Shown here: one piece after another, positions 1 to 11,365 of the stretch
How positions within the stretch are numbered: position 1 is the first letter of the stretch
Layout: each line of letters begins with the position of its first letter
NCBI RefSeq assembly: GCF_001887355.1
Contig: NZ_MPIN01000015.1
Span: 122,268-186,267 of the forward strand
Length of the DNA stretch: 64,000 nucleotides
DNA from: Cystobacter ferrugineus
GTDB taxonomy: Bacteria; Myxococcota; Myxococcia; Myxococcales; Myxococcaceae
Direction of reading: 5' to 3'
Notes under the pieces: generated by a model
Database searches by the model: none
Seen by the model: only the letters and a program-made list of their open reading frames with translations
Told to the model about the DNA's origin: nothing
Translations under genes and position numbers: made by a program

Positions 1-375
1 GGTCCTCCCTTGGTTCTAGGACCTGGCGGGTCCTGGTGGGTCCGGTCGGAGTATGACAGCGCCCCCCGACAGCGACGAACGAGTGCGCAGACAGCTCCCC
101 GCCATGTCGCGTCTATGTCGCGTGACACTGCGGAATGGCCTGGAACGGGGTGGGACAGGGCGGGACGCGGCGGGATATCGATTCCCAGTGCTTCCGGGCG
201 GGTGCGAGATAAGGGCGCGATTCTGCTGGGAGTTTCGCACCGCCCGGCGTGGGTTCGATTCCCGCCGCTTCTCGTGACGCGCGCGCCTACTTCCAGAGCG
301 TCTCGTTTCCATCACGCTGCTCCGGGGCCGGCGCCCCCCGGGAGACGTGTGAGAGCGCGCGCTGAGCGGCGGGAC
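1..375. other. Intergenic region without a supported gene
   Basis: No convincing coding frame is seen. The region begins with a 6-bp inverted repeat (GGTCCT at 1-6, AGGACC at 18-23) and several GGTCC and GGGAC repeats. It contains a long-stem hairpin at 194-247 followed directly by a T-arm-like hairpin at 249-265, both listed separately. The short open frames here have no usable ribosome-binding site, and the minus-strand one reads through the T-arm, a common artefact over tRNA-like DNA. The upstream gene context is outside the window. Confidence 0.5.
194..265 (+). other. Long-stem hairpin followed by an orphan tRNA T-arm-like motif
   Basis: Positions 194-207 pair with 235-247 to give a 13-bp stem with one bulged G and a 27-nt loop. 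Two bases later a perfect T-arm-like hairpin follows: GTGGG (249-253), loop TTCGATT (254-260), CCCGC (261-265, one G-T wobble). The downstream bases CGCTTCT have no matching 5' acceptor strand at tRNA distance and no CCA follows. A complete tRNA or tmRNA is therefore not supported. It may be a tRNA-derived fragment, an attachment-site remnant or a structured RNA. Confidence 0.35.
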
Positions 376-1080
376 TCACTCGCGGGAGGACGCCCGCGCC
401 GCGAGCGCCTCGCGCCGCACCTCGTTCACCAGCCGGTGCGCGTGCCGCGTCGTCTCCGGCTCCCGGTAGCGCGACGTCATCCGCAACACCCACTCCACCG
501 CCGTGGGCAGATCCATCAGGTGTCCCGGCGACACGTAGACGGGCAACACGCCGCGCCGCGTGCGCACCGCCCGGCCCACCACCTCGCCCTGGTGGAGGAT
601 GTCCGCCACCGCGCCGCGCTCCTCGCCCAGGGGCCCGTGCTCGCCCACCAGCAGGGACTTGGCGCAACCGATGGAAGGCACCCCGAACAGCAGGCCCCCG
701 TGACACGCCAGCCCCAGCCGCCGGGGGTGCGCCGTGCCCTGGCCATCGAAGATGATCAAATCCGGCCGCACCTCCAGCCGCGCCCACGCCTCCATCAGCA
801 CGGGCAGCTCCCGGAAGGACAGCAGCCCCGGCACGTAGGGAAAGCCCAGCCGCGTCACCGCGCTCGCCCGGGCCACGGGCGCTCGAGTCTCCGCGTCCAG
901 CACCACGAAGCCCCCGGACGCCCAGTCCTCCCCCCGGCTCATGGAGATGTCCGCCCCCGCCACCCGCTCCACCTTCAACCCCTTCGGCGGACGCAGCACC
1001 ACGCGCTCCTTCAACTCCCGCTGCAGCGCCACCGCCTGGGTCGGCGTCAGGTCCCAGCCATGCAGGGAATGCCGTTCCAT
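376..1080 (-). CDS. nfi: Endonuclease V (deoxyinosine 3' endonuclease)
   Basis: A 234-residue protein of the usual length for bacterial endonuclease V, which cuts DNA one phosphodiester 3' of deoxyinosine and so repairs deaminated adenine. The family catalytic residues can be read: D44 in AGADIS, Y82 in PYVPG, E91 in SFRELP, D112 in FDGQG and K141 in GCAKS, nearly the spacing known from the Thermotoga enzyme (D43, Y80, E89, D110, K139). No membrane segment or signal peptide is seen, so it should be cytoplasmic. It is transcribed away from the molybdopterin oxidoreductase gene starting at 1299. Identification is strong. Confidence 0.95.
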   Translation of the reverse strand: MERHSLHGWDLTPTQAVALQRELKERVVLRPPKGLKVERVAGADISMSRGEDWASGGFVVLDAETRAPVARASAVTRLGFPYVPGLLSFRELPVLMEAWARLEVRPDLIIFDGQGTAHPRRLGLACHGGLLFGVPSIGCAKSLLVGEHGPLGEERGAVADILHQGEVVGRAVRTRRGVLPVYVSPGHLMDLPTAVEWVLRMTSRYREPETTRHAHRLVNEVRREALAARASSRE

Positions 1081-1298
1081 CCCGCCCTCCTCGTGAGGTC
1101 AACCCGCTCGCACTACCTCCCAGATTAGTCCTTCCCCCGCCGGAGCACAGCCGTCCCTCGTTGAAGACACGCTGATGGGCAGGGCAACCGCTCCTGGCAA
1201 CCAGGCGGGCAAGCCCCTTCGCGCCACGCTGGGAGCGGTAGACTTCCAGCCCCCTGGGTCCCCCGTATCCCCAGTCCCGGACCCGCGAGGAGGAGCGC

Positions 1299-3674
<2,376 letters not shown>

Positions 3675-3686
3675 GCCAACAGGCAA

Positions 3687-3716
3687 GCCCTCGGGTTGAC
3701 TGGCCAACCCGAGGGC
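3687..3716. terminator. Stem-loop after the YdeP-like gene
   Basis: A perfect 11-bp inverted repeat (3687-3697 with 3706-3716) around an 8-nt loop lies 13 nt after the stop codon of the oxidoreductase. No U-tract follows, so it may end transcription only partly, as is common in GC-rich genomes, or stabilise the mRNA 3' end. Confidence 0.6.
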
Positions 3717-3746
3717 CCCGATGAGCAGACGGCCAGGCAGAGGGGG

Positions 3747-3779
3747 TTGAAACTTCAGAACTTGTTCTGCATTGTTTCA
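3747..3779 (+). promoter_or_regulatory. Nested palindrome and possible promoter of the toxin-antitoxin operon
   Basis: Two inverted repeats are nested just before the antitoxin ATG at 3782: TGAAAC (3748-3753) with GTTTCA (3774-3779), and CAGAAC (3756-3761) with GTTCTG (3764-3769). A -35-like TTGAAA (3747-3752) and a weak -10-like CATTGT (3770-3775) are 17 bp apart and embedded in the palindrome. This is the expected geometry for operator binding by an antitoxin or toxin-antitoxin complex. If this promoter is used, transcription would start almost at the ATG, giving a leaderless mRNA. That fits the lack of a ribosome-binding site. Confidence 0.6.
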
Positions 3780-3781
3780 GC

Positions 3782-4237
3782 ATGGCGACCCATGAGCTGA
3801 CTTGGAGCGCTTTCCTTCGCGAGCCAACGAGCGTCGAACCGATGCTCGAAAAGGGCGACGTCCTCCTGAAGCGTCGTGATGGAGAGGCGCTCCGCCTCTC
3901 TCGGGAGTCCAGGGGCGCCAACACGCGGCAAGCGATAATCGATGCGGTGCGGCTCTTGAGGGCTGACCCATCCGCCGACCCCATCCGGGGATCAGACCGG
4001 GGTGTCACGAACCGCCTTCCCTGGACGCGCTTCCTTCCCGAGGAAGACCGGCTCACGTTCGTCACGGAATTCATCGACCACCTGGAGGCGTGTGCCGACC
4101 TCGGTGATTTCACCGCGCTCGGACGGCTCCTTGAGGAGTGGAAGAACACCGCGGCTGCATACGCGGACGGTGTTGCCCCTGCGCTGAAACGGCCCGTGAA
4201 AGCAGTGGGCGGTCGTGTACCCCGCCCAGGTCGGTAG
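3782..4237 (+). CDS. Putative type II antitoxin (Phd-like/DUF6247-like)
   Basis: A 151-residue protein with an N-terminal Phd-like part (EKGDVLLKRRDGEALRLSR, the pattern of prevent-host-death antitoxins that occupy DNA) and a C-terminal part LPWTRFLPEEDR...EACADLG...EEWKNTAAAYAD. The C-terminal part resembles actinobacterial antitoxins assigned to DUF6247; that family name is recalled, not checked. It lies 3 nt before a small RelE-like gene, the standard antitoxin-toxin order. It probably binds and neutralises the toxin and represses its own promoter at the palindrome 3747-3779. No Shine-Dalgarno sequence precedes the ATG. Codon choice is less GC-biased than in flanking genes, which fits horizontal acquisition. 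Confidence 0.7.
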   Translation: MATHELTWSAFLREPTSVEPMLEKGDVLLKRRDGEALRLSRESRGANTRQAIIDAVRLLRADPSADPIRGSDRGVTNRLPWTRFLPEEDRLTFVTEFIDHLEACADLGDFTALGRLLEEWKNTAAAYADGVAPALKRPVKAVGGRVPRPGR

Positions 4238-4240
4238 GCG

Positions 4241-4591
4241 ATGCCAAAGAGGGGAGATCGTGTTGCCCCACCGCCCAGGAGTGACGAGTGGGACATTCGC
4301 TTCGGCGATAGCGATGCGGTGGACGGGTGGAATGACCTTTGCGCGCAGGCACCTGGAGCCACCCGGGATGCCTACGACGCGATCGTCAAGAATCCGCGCG
4401 ACGCATCCCGGCCCGGTCGTCAGCACCGGCTGAAAGGCTCGCTCGCCTCACGCAAGGTTGCTGGAGAGACGCTCGAGCAGTGGCAGTTCGAGGTCACCAG
4501 CGGTGGGCGCATCTGGTACTGCATCGATGATGAGCACAAGAGGGTAATCCTCGTGCTCGCATCAACGAAGCACCCAAAGGCGACCGAATAG
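4241..4591 (+). CDS. Putative RelE/ParE-fold toxin
   Basis: A 116-residue basic protein starting 3 nt after the antitoxin stop, so translation is probably coupled. The features are those of RelE/ParE-fold toxins: helical N-terminal half with RDAYDAIVKNPRD, a basic strand RQHRLKGSLASRK, the strand GRIWYCIDDEHKRVIL and a C-terminal STKHPKATE tail. Comparable proteins accompany DUF6247-type antitoxins in actinobacteria. RelE-type toxins usually cut ribosome-bound mRNA, but the exact activity here is unknown. The gene is convergent with the PP2C phosphatase, with a gap of only 14 nt. Toxin assignment rests on gene order and fold-like motifs. Confidence 0.65.
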   Translation: MPKRGDRVAPPPRSDEWDIRFGDSDAVDGWNDLCAQAPGATRDAYDAIVKNPRDASRPGRQHRLKGSLASRKVAGETLEQWQFEVTSGGRIWYCIDDEHKRVILVLASTKHPKATE

Positions 4592-4605
4592 CGCGCATCG
4601 AACGC

Positions 4606-5352
4606 CTAGCCGTTGTCCAGCAACCGCAGCACGATGCCCGTGATGTTGTCCGTCCCGCCCCGGTCATAGGCCCGGGCCACGAGCCGCTCGGCGATGTCCT
4701 GCGACGAGCCGCCCTGGGCCAGCAGCTCGACCATCATCTCCGGCGGCACGAGCTCGTACAGGCCATCACTGCACAGGAGCAGCACGTCGCCGGAGCTCAG
4801 CGGCACCCGGCCGCAATCCGGCTCCACGCTGTCCTCCATGCCCACCGCGCCCGTGAGCGAGTTGCGGTGGCGCAACGCGAAGGGCGTCTTCGTGTCGAGC
4901 CCCGCCGCCTCCATCTCCGCGATGACCGTGTGGTCGCGCGTGAGCCGCCGCACCGCCCCGTCGCGCACCAGGAAGGTGCGGCTGTCGCCGATGTTGCACA
5001 CCACCGCCTCGTCCTCGAGCAGCAGCACCCCGGTGAGCGTCGAGGCCATCATGGACAGCTTGCCGCGCTGCTGGCCCCGCACCTCCTCATGCGCCAGCCG
5101 CACCGCATGGAGCAGGGTCTGCTCGGGGGTCTCGGCCTCGAGCGGGGCAGTGGCATCCTCCCGTGAGGCCAGGAAGTCCGTCACCGTGCGCAGCACGAGC
5201 TGGCTGGCCACTTCCCCGCCCTCGTGGCCGCCCAGGCCATCGGCGACCGCGAAGAAGCCCAGCTCGGGCCGCTGACAGAAGGAGTCCTCGTTGTTCGAGC
5301 GGCGGCCGATGTGGGTCGCGGCGCCACTATCGATTCGTGGTGTGACGGGCAT
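4606..5352 (-). CDS. PP2C-family Ser/Thr protein phosphatase
   Basis: A 248-residue stand-alone PPM/PP2C catalytic domain that removes phosphate from Ser/Thr-phosphorylated proteins using two metal ions. The metal-binding motifs are complete: D23 in RRSNNEDSF, D38-G39 in VADGLGGH, D196 in CSDGL and D235-N236 in GGTDNITG. It has neither a signal peptide nor a membrane segment. It resembles the cytoplasmic phosphatases (Stp/PrpC) that counteract Hanks-type kinases, two of which are encoded elsewhere in this window. It is convergent with the toxin gene. Confidence 0.93.
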   Translation of the reverse strand: MPVTPRIDSGAATHIGRRSNNEDSFCQRPELGFFAVADGLGGHEGGEVASQLVLRTVTDFLASREDATAPLEAETPEQTLLHAVRLAHEEVRGQQRGKLSMMASTLTGVLLLEDEAVVCNIGDSRTFLVRDGAVRRLTRDHTVIAEMEAAGLDTKTPFALRHRNSLTGAVGMEDSVEPDCGRVPLSSGDVLLLCSDGLYELVPPEMMVELLAQGGSSQDIAERLVARAYDRGGTDNITGIVLRLLDNG

Positions 5353-5382
5353 TGAATGCCTTTTTAGACGAGATGATGGCCC

Positions 5383-7077
5383 TCAGGGGGCGGGAGCGAC
5401 CGAGGGCTTCGACTGGGGGGCGGGGGCCGGGGGCTTGACGTCCGGCGCCGCGGGGGCAGGGGTCTCGGGAACCGCCAGCTTGGGGCCCGCGTCCCGCACG
5501 ATGGTCCGGTACCAGGAGTCCGGGTACTTGGGATGGTTCACCTTGCCCGATTCGTCGCGCACGTTGCCGTCGATGTACTTCACCAGGAGCTGCTCGCCCA
5601 GCTTGCGCCAGCGCGTGTGCACCTTGCTGCCCTGCTGGCAGGAGTAGTCGGTGAGGTAGGCCCGCGCCTGCTCGGGCGAGCTCTTGTACAGCTCCAGCGC
5701 CGCCTTCTCGATGTCGCCCTGGTCGGCGAGGAACTGGCCCTCCAGCTCGCCTTGCGCCTTCCGCACGTCGACAATCATGTCGCTCCAGCGCCCGTAGGCC
5801 TGGTTGGACACCCAGTTGAACACCCAGAAGGAGGAGTCCCAGGAGAACTGGCCCCGGCTGGCCACGCCCTGGGCGAAGTTGTCCGGCGCGCGGCGCACGC
5901 CCGCGTAGACCGGCGTGTAGACGGTGGTGAAGGTGTCATCCACCCCGAACCACAGCACCCCGCCCACCGGCGCCGGCATCCAGGAGCGCATCTGCGCCAC
6001 GAACGAGAAGCCCGTCTGCTGCGTGGAGATGGCGCGCTCGTGGACGTACTCCTTGCCATCCACCTTCCACGTCATCGGCCGCCAGCGGTAGGGCATCGCG
6101 TAGGGCCCCGCCCCCACGTCCTTGGACATGTCCAGCGGCGTGCCCTCGAAGTGGTCGCGCATCAGCCCCATCACGTCCTGCACCGACAGCTTGCGGTCCG
6201 GCTTCACCCACAGGGGCAGCCGCTTGTCCGGATGCGAGCCGTCCGCGTACTCCACCCCCAACCCGAGCGACGGCGCCGCGCGGCGGAAGATGCTCCACAC
6301 GCGCCCCTCGGCGAAGCGGGTGCCGCCGAAGTCGAGCGGGTGGTAGGTGTCCGCGAAGCTGAAGTCCTTGTCCGCCCCGCTGAACCAGCCCTTCTCGCGC
6401 GCGAAGGAGATGACGTCCTTGGAGTACAGGACGTTGGCGGAATCGTTGAGCGGGAACTGGCGGATGCGCGCCTGGTTGGCGTGCGCGGAGATCGTCCCCT
6501 CGGGCAGCCGGCGGGCCACCCACACCGCCCCCTTCTGCCCCGCGCCCTTGCCAATCATCTCGAGGATCCACGCCTCCTTCGGGTCCGCGATGGAGAAGGA
6601 CTCGCCCGTGGAGGCATAGCCGTACTCGGCCACCAGGTCCGTCATCACCTGGATGGCCTCCCGGGCCGTCTTCGCGCGCTCCAGCGCCGTGTAGATGAGC
6701 GAGCCGTAGTCGATGAGGCCCGCCGGTCCCTCCAGCTCCTTACGCCCGGTGAAGGTGGACTCACTGATGGAGAGCTGGTGCTCGTTCATGTTGCCCACCA
6801 CCGAGTAGGTGACGGGGGCTTCCTTGATGCGGCCCAGGAACTTGCCCGTGTCCCACTCGATGATGTCGCGCTGGGCGCCGGGCGCGTTGCGGCGCGCCGG
6901 GGTGTAATACAGCTCGCCATACAGCTCGTGCGAGTCCGCCGCGTAGGTGATGAGGGTGGAGCCGTCGGCCGAGGCCCCCTTGCTCACCAGCAGGCTGGTG
7001 CAGGCGAGAGCCGCGGGCGCCGCCAGCCCCGCCGCGACGGCCAGGGGGGGAAGGAACTTCGAGAAGGACCGGATCAT
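5383..7077 (-). CDS. Secreted C69-family dipeptidase
   Basis: The start is placed at the ATG at 7077, giving 564 residues with signal peptide [11 protein letters not shown]...AALA. Cleavage exposes C26 in [12 protein letters not shown], the N-terminal nucleophile of peptidase family C69 (PepD/dipeptidase A, Ntn-hydrolase fold). Further family motifs are [10 protein letters not shown] near residue 45, [19 protein letters not shown] and HANQARI. The C-terminal 40 residues are Pro/Ala-rich. The predicted role is hydrolysis of dipeptides in the periplasm or outside the cell, suiting a predator feeding on lysed prey. An upstream in-frame ATG at 7251 would add 58 unsupported residues ahead of the signal peptide and is rejected. 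It diverges from fumarase. Confidence 0.9.
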   Translation of the reverse strand: MIRSFSKFLPPLAVAAGLAAPAALACTSLLVSKGASADGSTLITYAADSHELYGELYYTPARRNAPGAQRDIIEWDTGKFLGRIKEAPVTYSVVGNMNEHQLSISESTFTGRKELEGPAGLIDYGSLIYTALERAKTAREAIQVMTDLVAEYGYASTGESFSIADPKEAWILEMIGKGAGQKGAVWVARRLPEGTISAHANQARIRQFPLNDSANVLYSKDVISFAREKGWFSGADKDFSFADTYHPLDFGGTRFAEGRVWSIFRRAAPSLGLGVEYADGSHPDKRLPLWVKPDRKLSVQDVMGLMRDHFEGTPLDMSKDVGAGPYAMPYRWRPMTWKVDGKEYVHERAISTQQTGFSFVAQMRSWMPAPVGGVLWFGVDDTFTTVYTPVYAGVRRAPDNFAQGVASRGQFSWDSSFWVFNWVSNQAYGRWSDMIVDVRKAQGELEGQFLADQGDIEKAALELYKSSPEQARAYLTDYSCQQGSKVHTRWRKLGEQLLVKYIDGNVRDESGKVNHPKYPDSWYRTIVRDAGPKLAVPETPAPAAPDVKPPAPAPQSKPSVAPAP

Positions 7078-7311
7078 GGCGGCGATGCTACCAGGGAGCT
7101 TCGCGTCCCGGTGGGCCGGAGAGGCGCGCTTCCCCAGCACTCGGGCGAGCCAGGAGCCCGGCTTGCCTCTACAATCGCTCGTGACGCGCATGAGGGCAGG
7201 TTCTCGGCGCGTCCGCGCCCGTCCCCCGGGCCGGTGGCACCCGGTGGACAATCAGGGCATGGCAACCCGGGCCCCCGTGGCCCCGCCCCCCCTTCTTGGA
7301 GAAGGCCCACG

Positions 7312-8940
<1,629 letters not shown>

Positions 8941-8950
8941 GTGGCCCGCG

Positions 8951-8979
8951 GGGGCTCCGGACCAATCGCCCGGGGCCCC
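8951..8979. terminator. Bidirectional terminator-like stem-loop
   Basis: A 10-bp stem (8951-8960 with 8970-8979, one T-G wobble) and 9-nt loop lie between the convergent fumarase gene and the minus-strand gene 8989-9381. The symmetric position suits termination of both. Confidence 0.55.
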
Positions 8980-8988
8980 TCGAGAGCT

Positions 8989-9381
8989 TCAGTGCTTGAG
9001 CCCGGCCACGTGCTGGGTGGGCATGTTCTCCAGCCCGTGGGTGAGCTGGAAGGTGTAGCGCACGCGCGGCGCGGACTTGGTCCCGCCGAGCACCTTGAAG
9101 AGGAAGTAGCCCCGGTCCACGTTCTCCGGATCCGCCAGCACCTGCACGTGCATCAGATCGGTGGTGTCGAGCACCATCTCGCCCACCAGGCGCTTGCCCA
9201 TGATGAGCTGCACCACGGGCGTGCCGTTGTCCTCCGAGAACAGCACCCAGTGGAGCGCCTCGGCGTCGTACAGCCAGGACTCCTCCGTGCCGACACTGAG
9301 GAGGCAGTTGGTGTGGTCCAGGATCCAATCCCAGAAGCGCTCAAAGGGGAGCGTCACTCCCGATTCCGTCTCGATCGCCAT
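8989..9381 (-). CDS. Conserved hypothetical protein
   Basis: A protein of about 130 residues, not recognised. It is acidic to neutral, rich in Trp and aromatic residues in its N-terminal half (FERFWDWILDH, EESWLYDAEALHWVLF), and ends in a strand-rich region (RVRYTFQLTHGL). No signal peptide, membrane helix or metal motif is seen. The ATG at 9381 is chosen; a GTG three codons upstream is equally possible. It is the last gene downstream of the stressosome/hybrid-kinase cluster, 55 nt after the kinase stop, so it may be co-transcribed, but no function follows from that. Confidence 0.6.
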   Translation of the reverse strand: MAIETESGVTLPFERFWDWILDHTNCLLSVGTEESWLYDAEALHWVLFSEDNGTPVVQLIMGKRLVGEMVLDTTDLMHVQVLADPENVDRGYFLFKVLGGTKSAPRVRYTFQLTHGLENMPTQHVAGLKH

Positions 9382-9436
9382 GCCCACCACATAGCGCAGG
9401 TCGGGCCGTGGGGGGCATGGCCAATCGCGGCGCGGC

Positions 9437-11344
9437 CTAGGCCCTGGACTTGCGCGCCGGAAGCTGGTTGAGCAGCCGCTCCAGTTCGTCCGGTTTCACC
9501 GGCTTCACCACGTGCAGGTCGAAGCCCGCCTCCACCGCGCGTGAACGGTGCTCGCCGCTGTAGCCCGTGAGCGCCACGAGATAGACGTCCTGGCCGCCCT
9601 GGCTCTCGCGGATCTTCCGCGCCACCTGGAAGCCGTCCATCCCCGGCAGGCCCAGGTCCACCAGGGCCACGTGCGGCCGCAGCGAGGGGAAGCGCTCCAC
9701 GCCCCGGAAGCCATCCTCGGCCACCGCCACCTCGTGGCCCCACATCTCCAGCAGCTCGCGCAGCACCTCGCGCGTGTCCTCGTTGTCCTCCACCAGCAAC
9801 ACCCGCCGCGCCGCGCCCGTCTCGGGAGGAGCCACCCGCGTCTCGGCGGGCGCGGAGACCACCGCCTGCGCCGCCAGCGGCAGGATCACCACCAGCTCGC
9901 TGCCCTTGCCCTCGCCCTCGCTGTAGACCCGGACCACGCCCCCATGCAGCTCCACGAGGCGCCGCACCAGGGTCAACCCGATGCCCAGACCCCCGCGAGA
10001 GCGGTCCAACTGCTGCTCGCCCTGCACGAAGAGCTCGAACACCCGGGTCTGGAGCTCCGGGCTCATGCCAATCCCCGTGTCCTTCACGCGCAGCACCACC
10101 TGGCGCTCCAGGCCCCGCTGCTCCACCGTCACGCCGACGAAGACGTGGCCCCCCACCGGGGTGTACTTCCGCGCGTTGTCCAGCAGGTTGGACACCACCT
10201 GCTCCAGCCGCGTGGCGTCGCCCTCCAGCCACAGCGCCTCGGGCGGCAGCGTCAGCTCCAGGTGCAGCCCCTTGTCCAGGAGCGACTGACGGCGCGCCTC
10301 CACGCCGTGCTGCACCACCTGACGCAGGTCCACCAGCGCGCGCCGCAGCTCGATGTGGCCGCGGTTGAAGCGCGACACGTCCAGCAGGTCATCCACCATG
10401 CGCGCCATGTGCTGACTCTGCCGCGTCAGCACGCGCATGGCCCGGGACTCGGCGCCCTGGGTGGCCTCGGCCAGGTGCAGGGAGTTGACGATGGCGGCCA
10501 GGGGGTTGCGCAGCTCGTGCGCCAGCATCGCGAGGAACTCGTCCTTGCGCCGGTCCGCGTCCGCCAGCTCCGCCGCGCGCCGTTGCAGCTCCTCCTGGAG
10601 CTGGCGGTGGGGGGTGATATCCGTGAGGATGCGCACCGCGCCCGTCACGCCACCGCCATCGCCGTCCACGGGGTTGGCCGCCACGCGGTACCAGCGCGAG
10701 CCCAGGCACACCGAGGCCTCCTCGCGGCAGTCCAGCGTCTCGCCACAGCTCGCGGGCAGCTCCTCGCCGCCCGCCGCCTCCCGCATCAACGCCGCGAAGG
10801 ACTGGCCGAACACCGTCTCCTCGCTCCCGCCGAACAGCGACACGAAGGAGCGGTTGGCGCGCATCACCCGGCCCTGTCCATCCAGCAGACACACGCCATC
10901 GCCCAGCGAGTCGAAGGTCGCCGTCCACTGCGCGGCCGCGCGGCGCGCTTCCTCCTCGGCCCGGCGCAGGCGCAACAGCGAGCGCACCGTGGCCAGCAGC
11001 TCCGCGGTGTCCACCGGCTGCGTCAGGTAGCCGTCCGCGCCGCTCTCCAACCCCTCCACCTTGTTCTCGGTGCGGATGTAGTTGGCCGACAGGTGCATCA
11101 CGACGATGTTCGACGTGTGGGGATCCGACTTGAGCCGCCGGCACACCTCGATGCCATTGATGTCCGGCAGCTTCACGTCGAGGATGATGAGGTCCGGGCG
11201 CAGCTCGGCGGCGAGCTGGAGCGCCTCGGCGCCCGTGCCCCCCTCGGCCACCTGGAAGCCCGACGCGCGCAGGATGCGCGTCACCGCGTACCGGTTCGCT
11301 TCATTGTCGTTGATGTTGAGGAGGATGGGTTCGCGGTGGGGCAC
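9437..11344 (-). CDS. Hybrid histidine kinase (REC-PAS-HisKA-HATPase-REC)
   Basis: 635 residues with no membrane segment. Domains in order: receiver 5-120 with phospho-acceptor D56 in LDVKLPD; linker coiled coil 122-140; PAS about 142-248; HisKA with H276 in MLAHELRNP; HATPase about 375-495 with DTGIGMS and GGLGIGLTLV; C-terminal receiver about 512-630 with VDLGLPGMDG. It is therefore a phosphorelay protein with input receiver, kinase core and output receiver. It lies 21 nt downstream of another hybrid kinase and the rsbRST-like genes and is probably in the same operon. It has no DNA-binding domain, so the final output must be another protein. Confidence 0.92.
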   Translation of the reverse strand: MPHREPILLNINDNEANRYAVTRILRASGFQVAEGGTGAEALQLAAELRPDLIILDVKLPDINGIEVCRRLKSDPHTSNIVVMHLSANYIRTENKVEGLESGADGYLTQPVDTAELLATVRSLLRLRRAEEEARRAAAQWTATFDSLGDGVCLLDGQGRVMRANRSFVSLFGGSEETVFGQSFAALMREAAGGEELPASCGETLDCREEASVCLGSRWYRVAANPVDGDGGGVTGAVRILTDITPHRQLQEELQRRAAELADADRRKDEFLAMLAHELRNPLAAIVNSLHLAEATQGAESRAMRVLTRQSQHMARMVDDLLDVSRFNRGHIELRRALVDLRQVVQHGVEARRQSLLDKGLHLELTLPPEALWLEGDATRLEQVVSNLLDNARKYTPVGGHVFVGVTVEQRGLERQVVLRVKDTGIGMSPELQTRVFELFVQGEQQLDRSRGGLGIGLTLVRRLVELHGGVVRVYSEGEGKGSELVVILPLAAQAVVSAPAETRVAPPETGAARRVLLVEDNEDTREVLRELLEMWGHEVAVAEDGFRGVERFPSLRPHVALVDLGLPGMDGFQVARKIRESQGGQDVYLVALTGYSGEHRSRAVEAGFDLHVVKPVKPDELERLLNQLPARKSRA

Positions 11345-11365
11345 GAGGCGCTCTCCGAAGGGGTA

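Noticed and set aside
1-276. Possible 3' end of tmRNA (ssrA)
   Set aside because: The T-arm fits, but the acceptor end CGCTTCT does not match the usual tmRNA end, no CCA follows, and no tag frame or A-rich linker is seen.
5533-7311. Open frame extending the fumarase upstream across the dipeptidase gene
   Set aside because: This part is antisense to a clear C69 peptidase. Fumarase begins at the ATG at 7312 with a proper ribosome-binding site.
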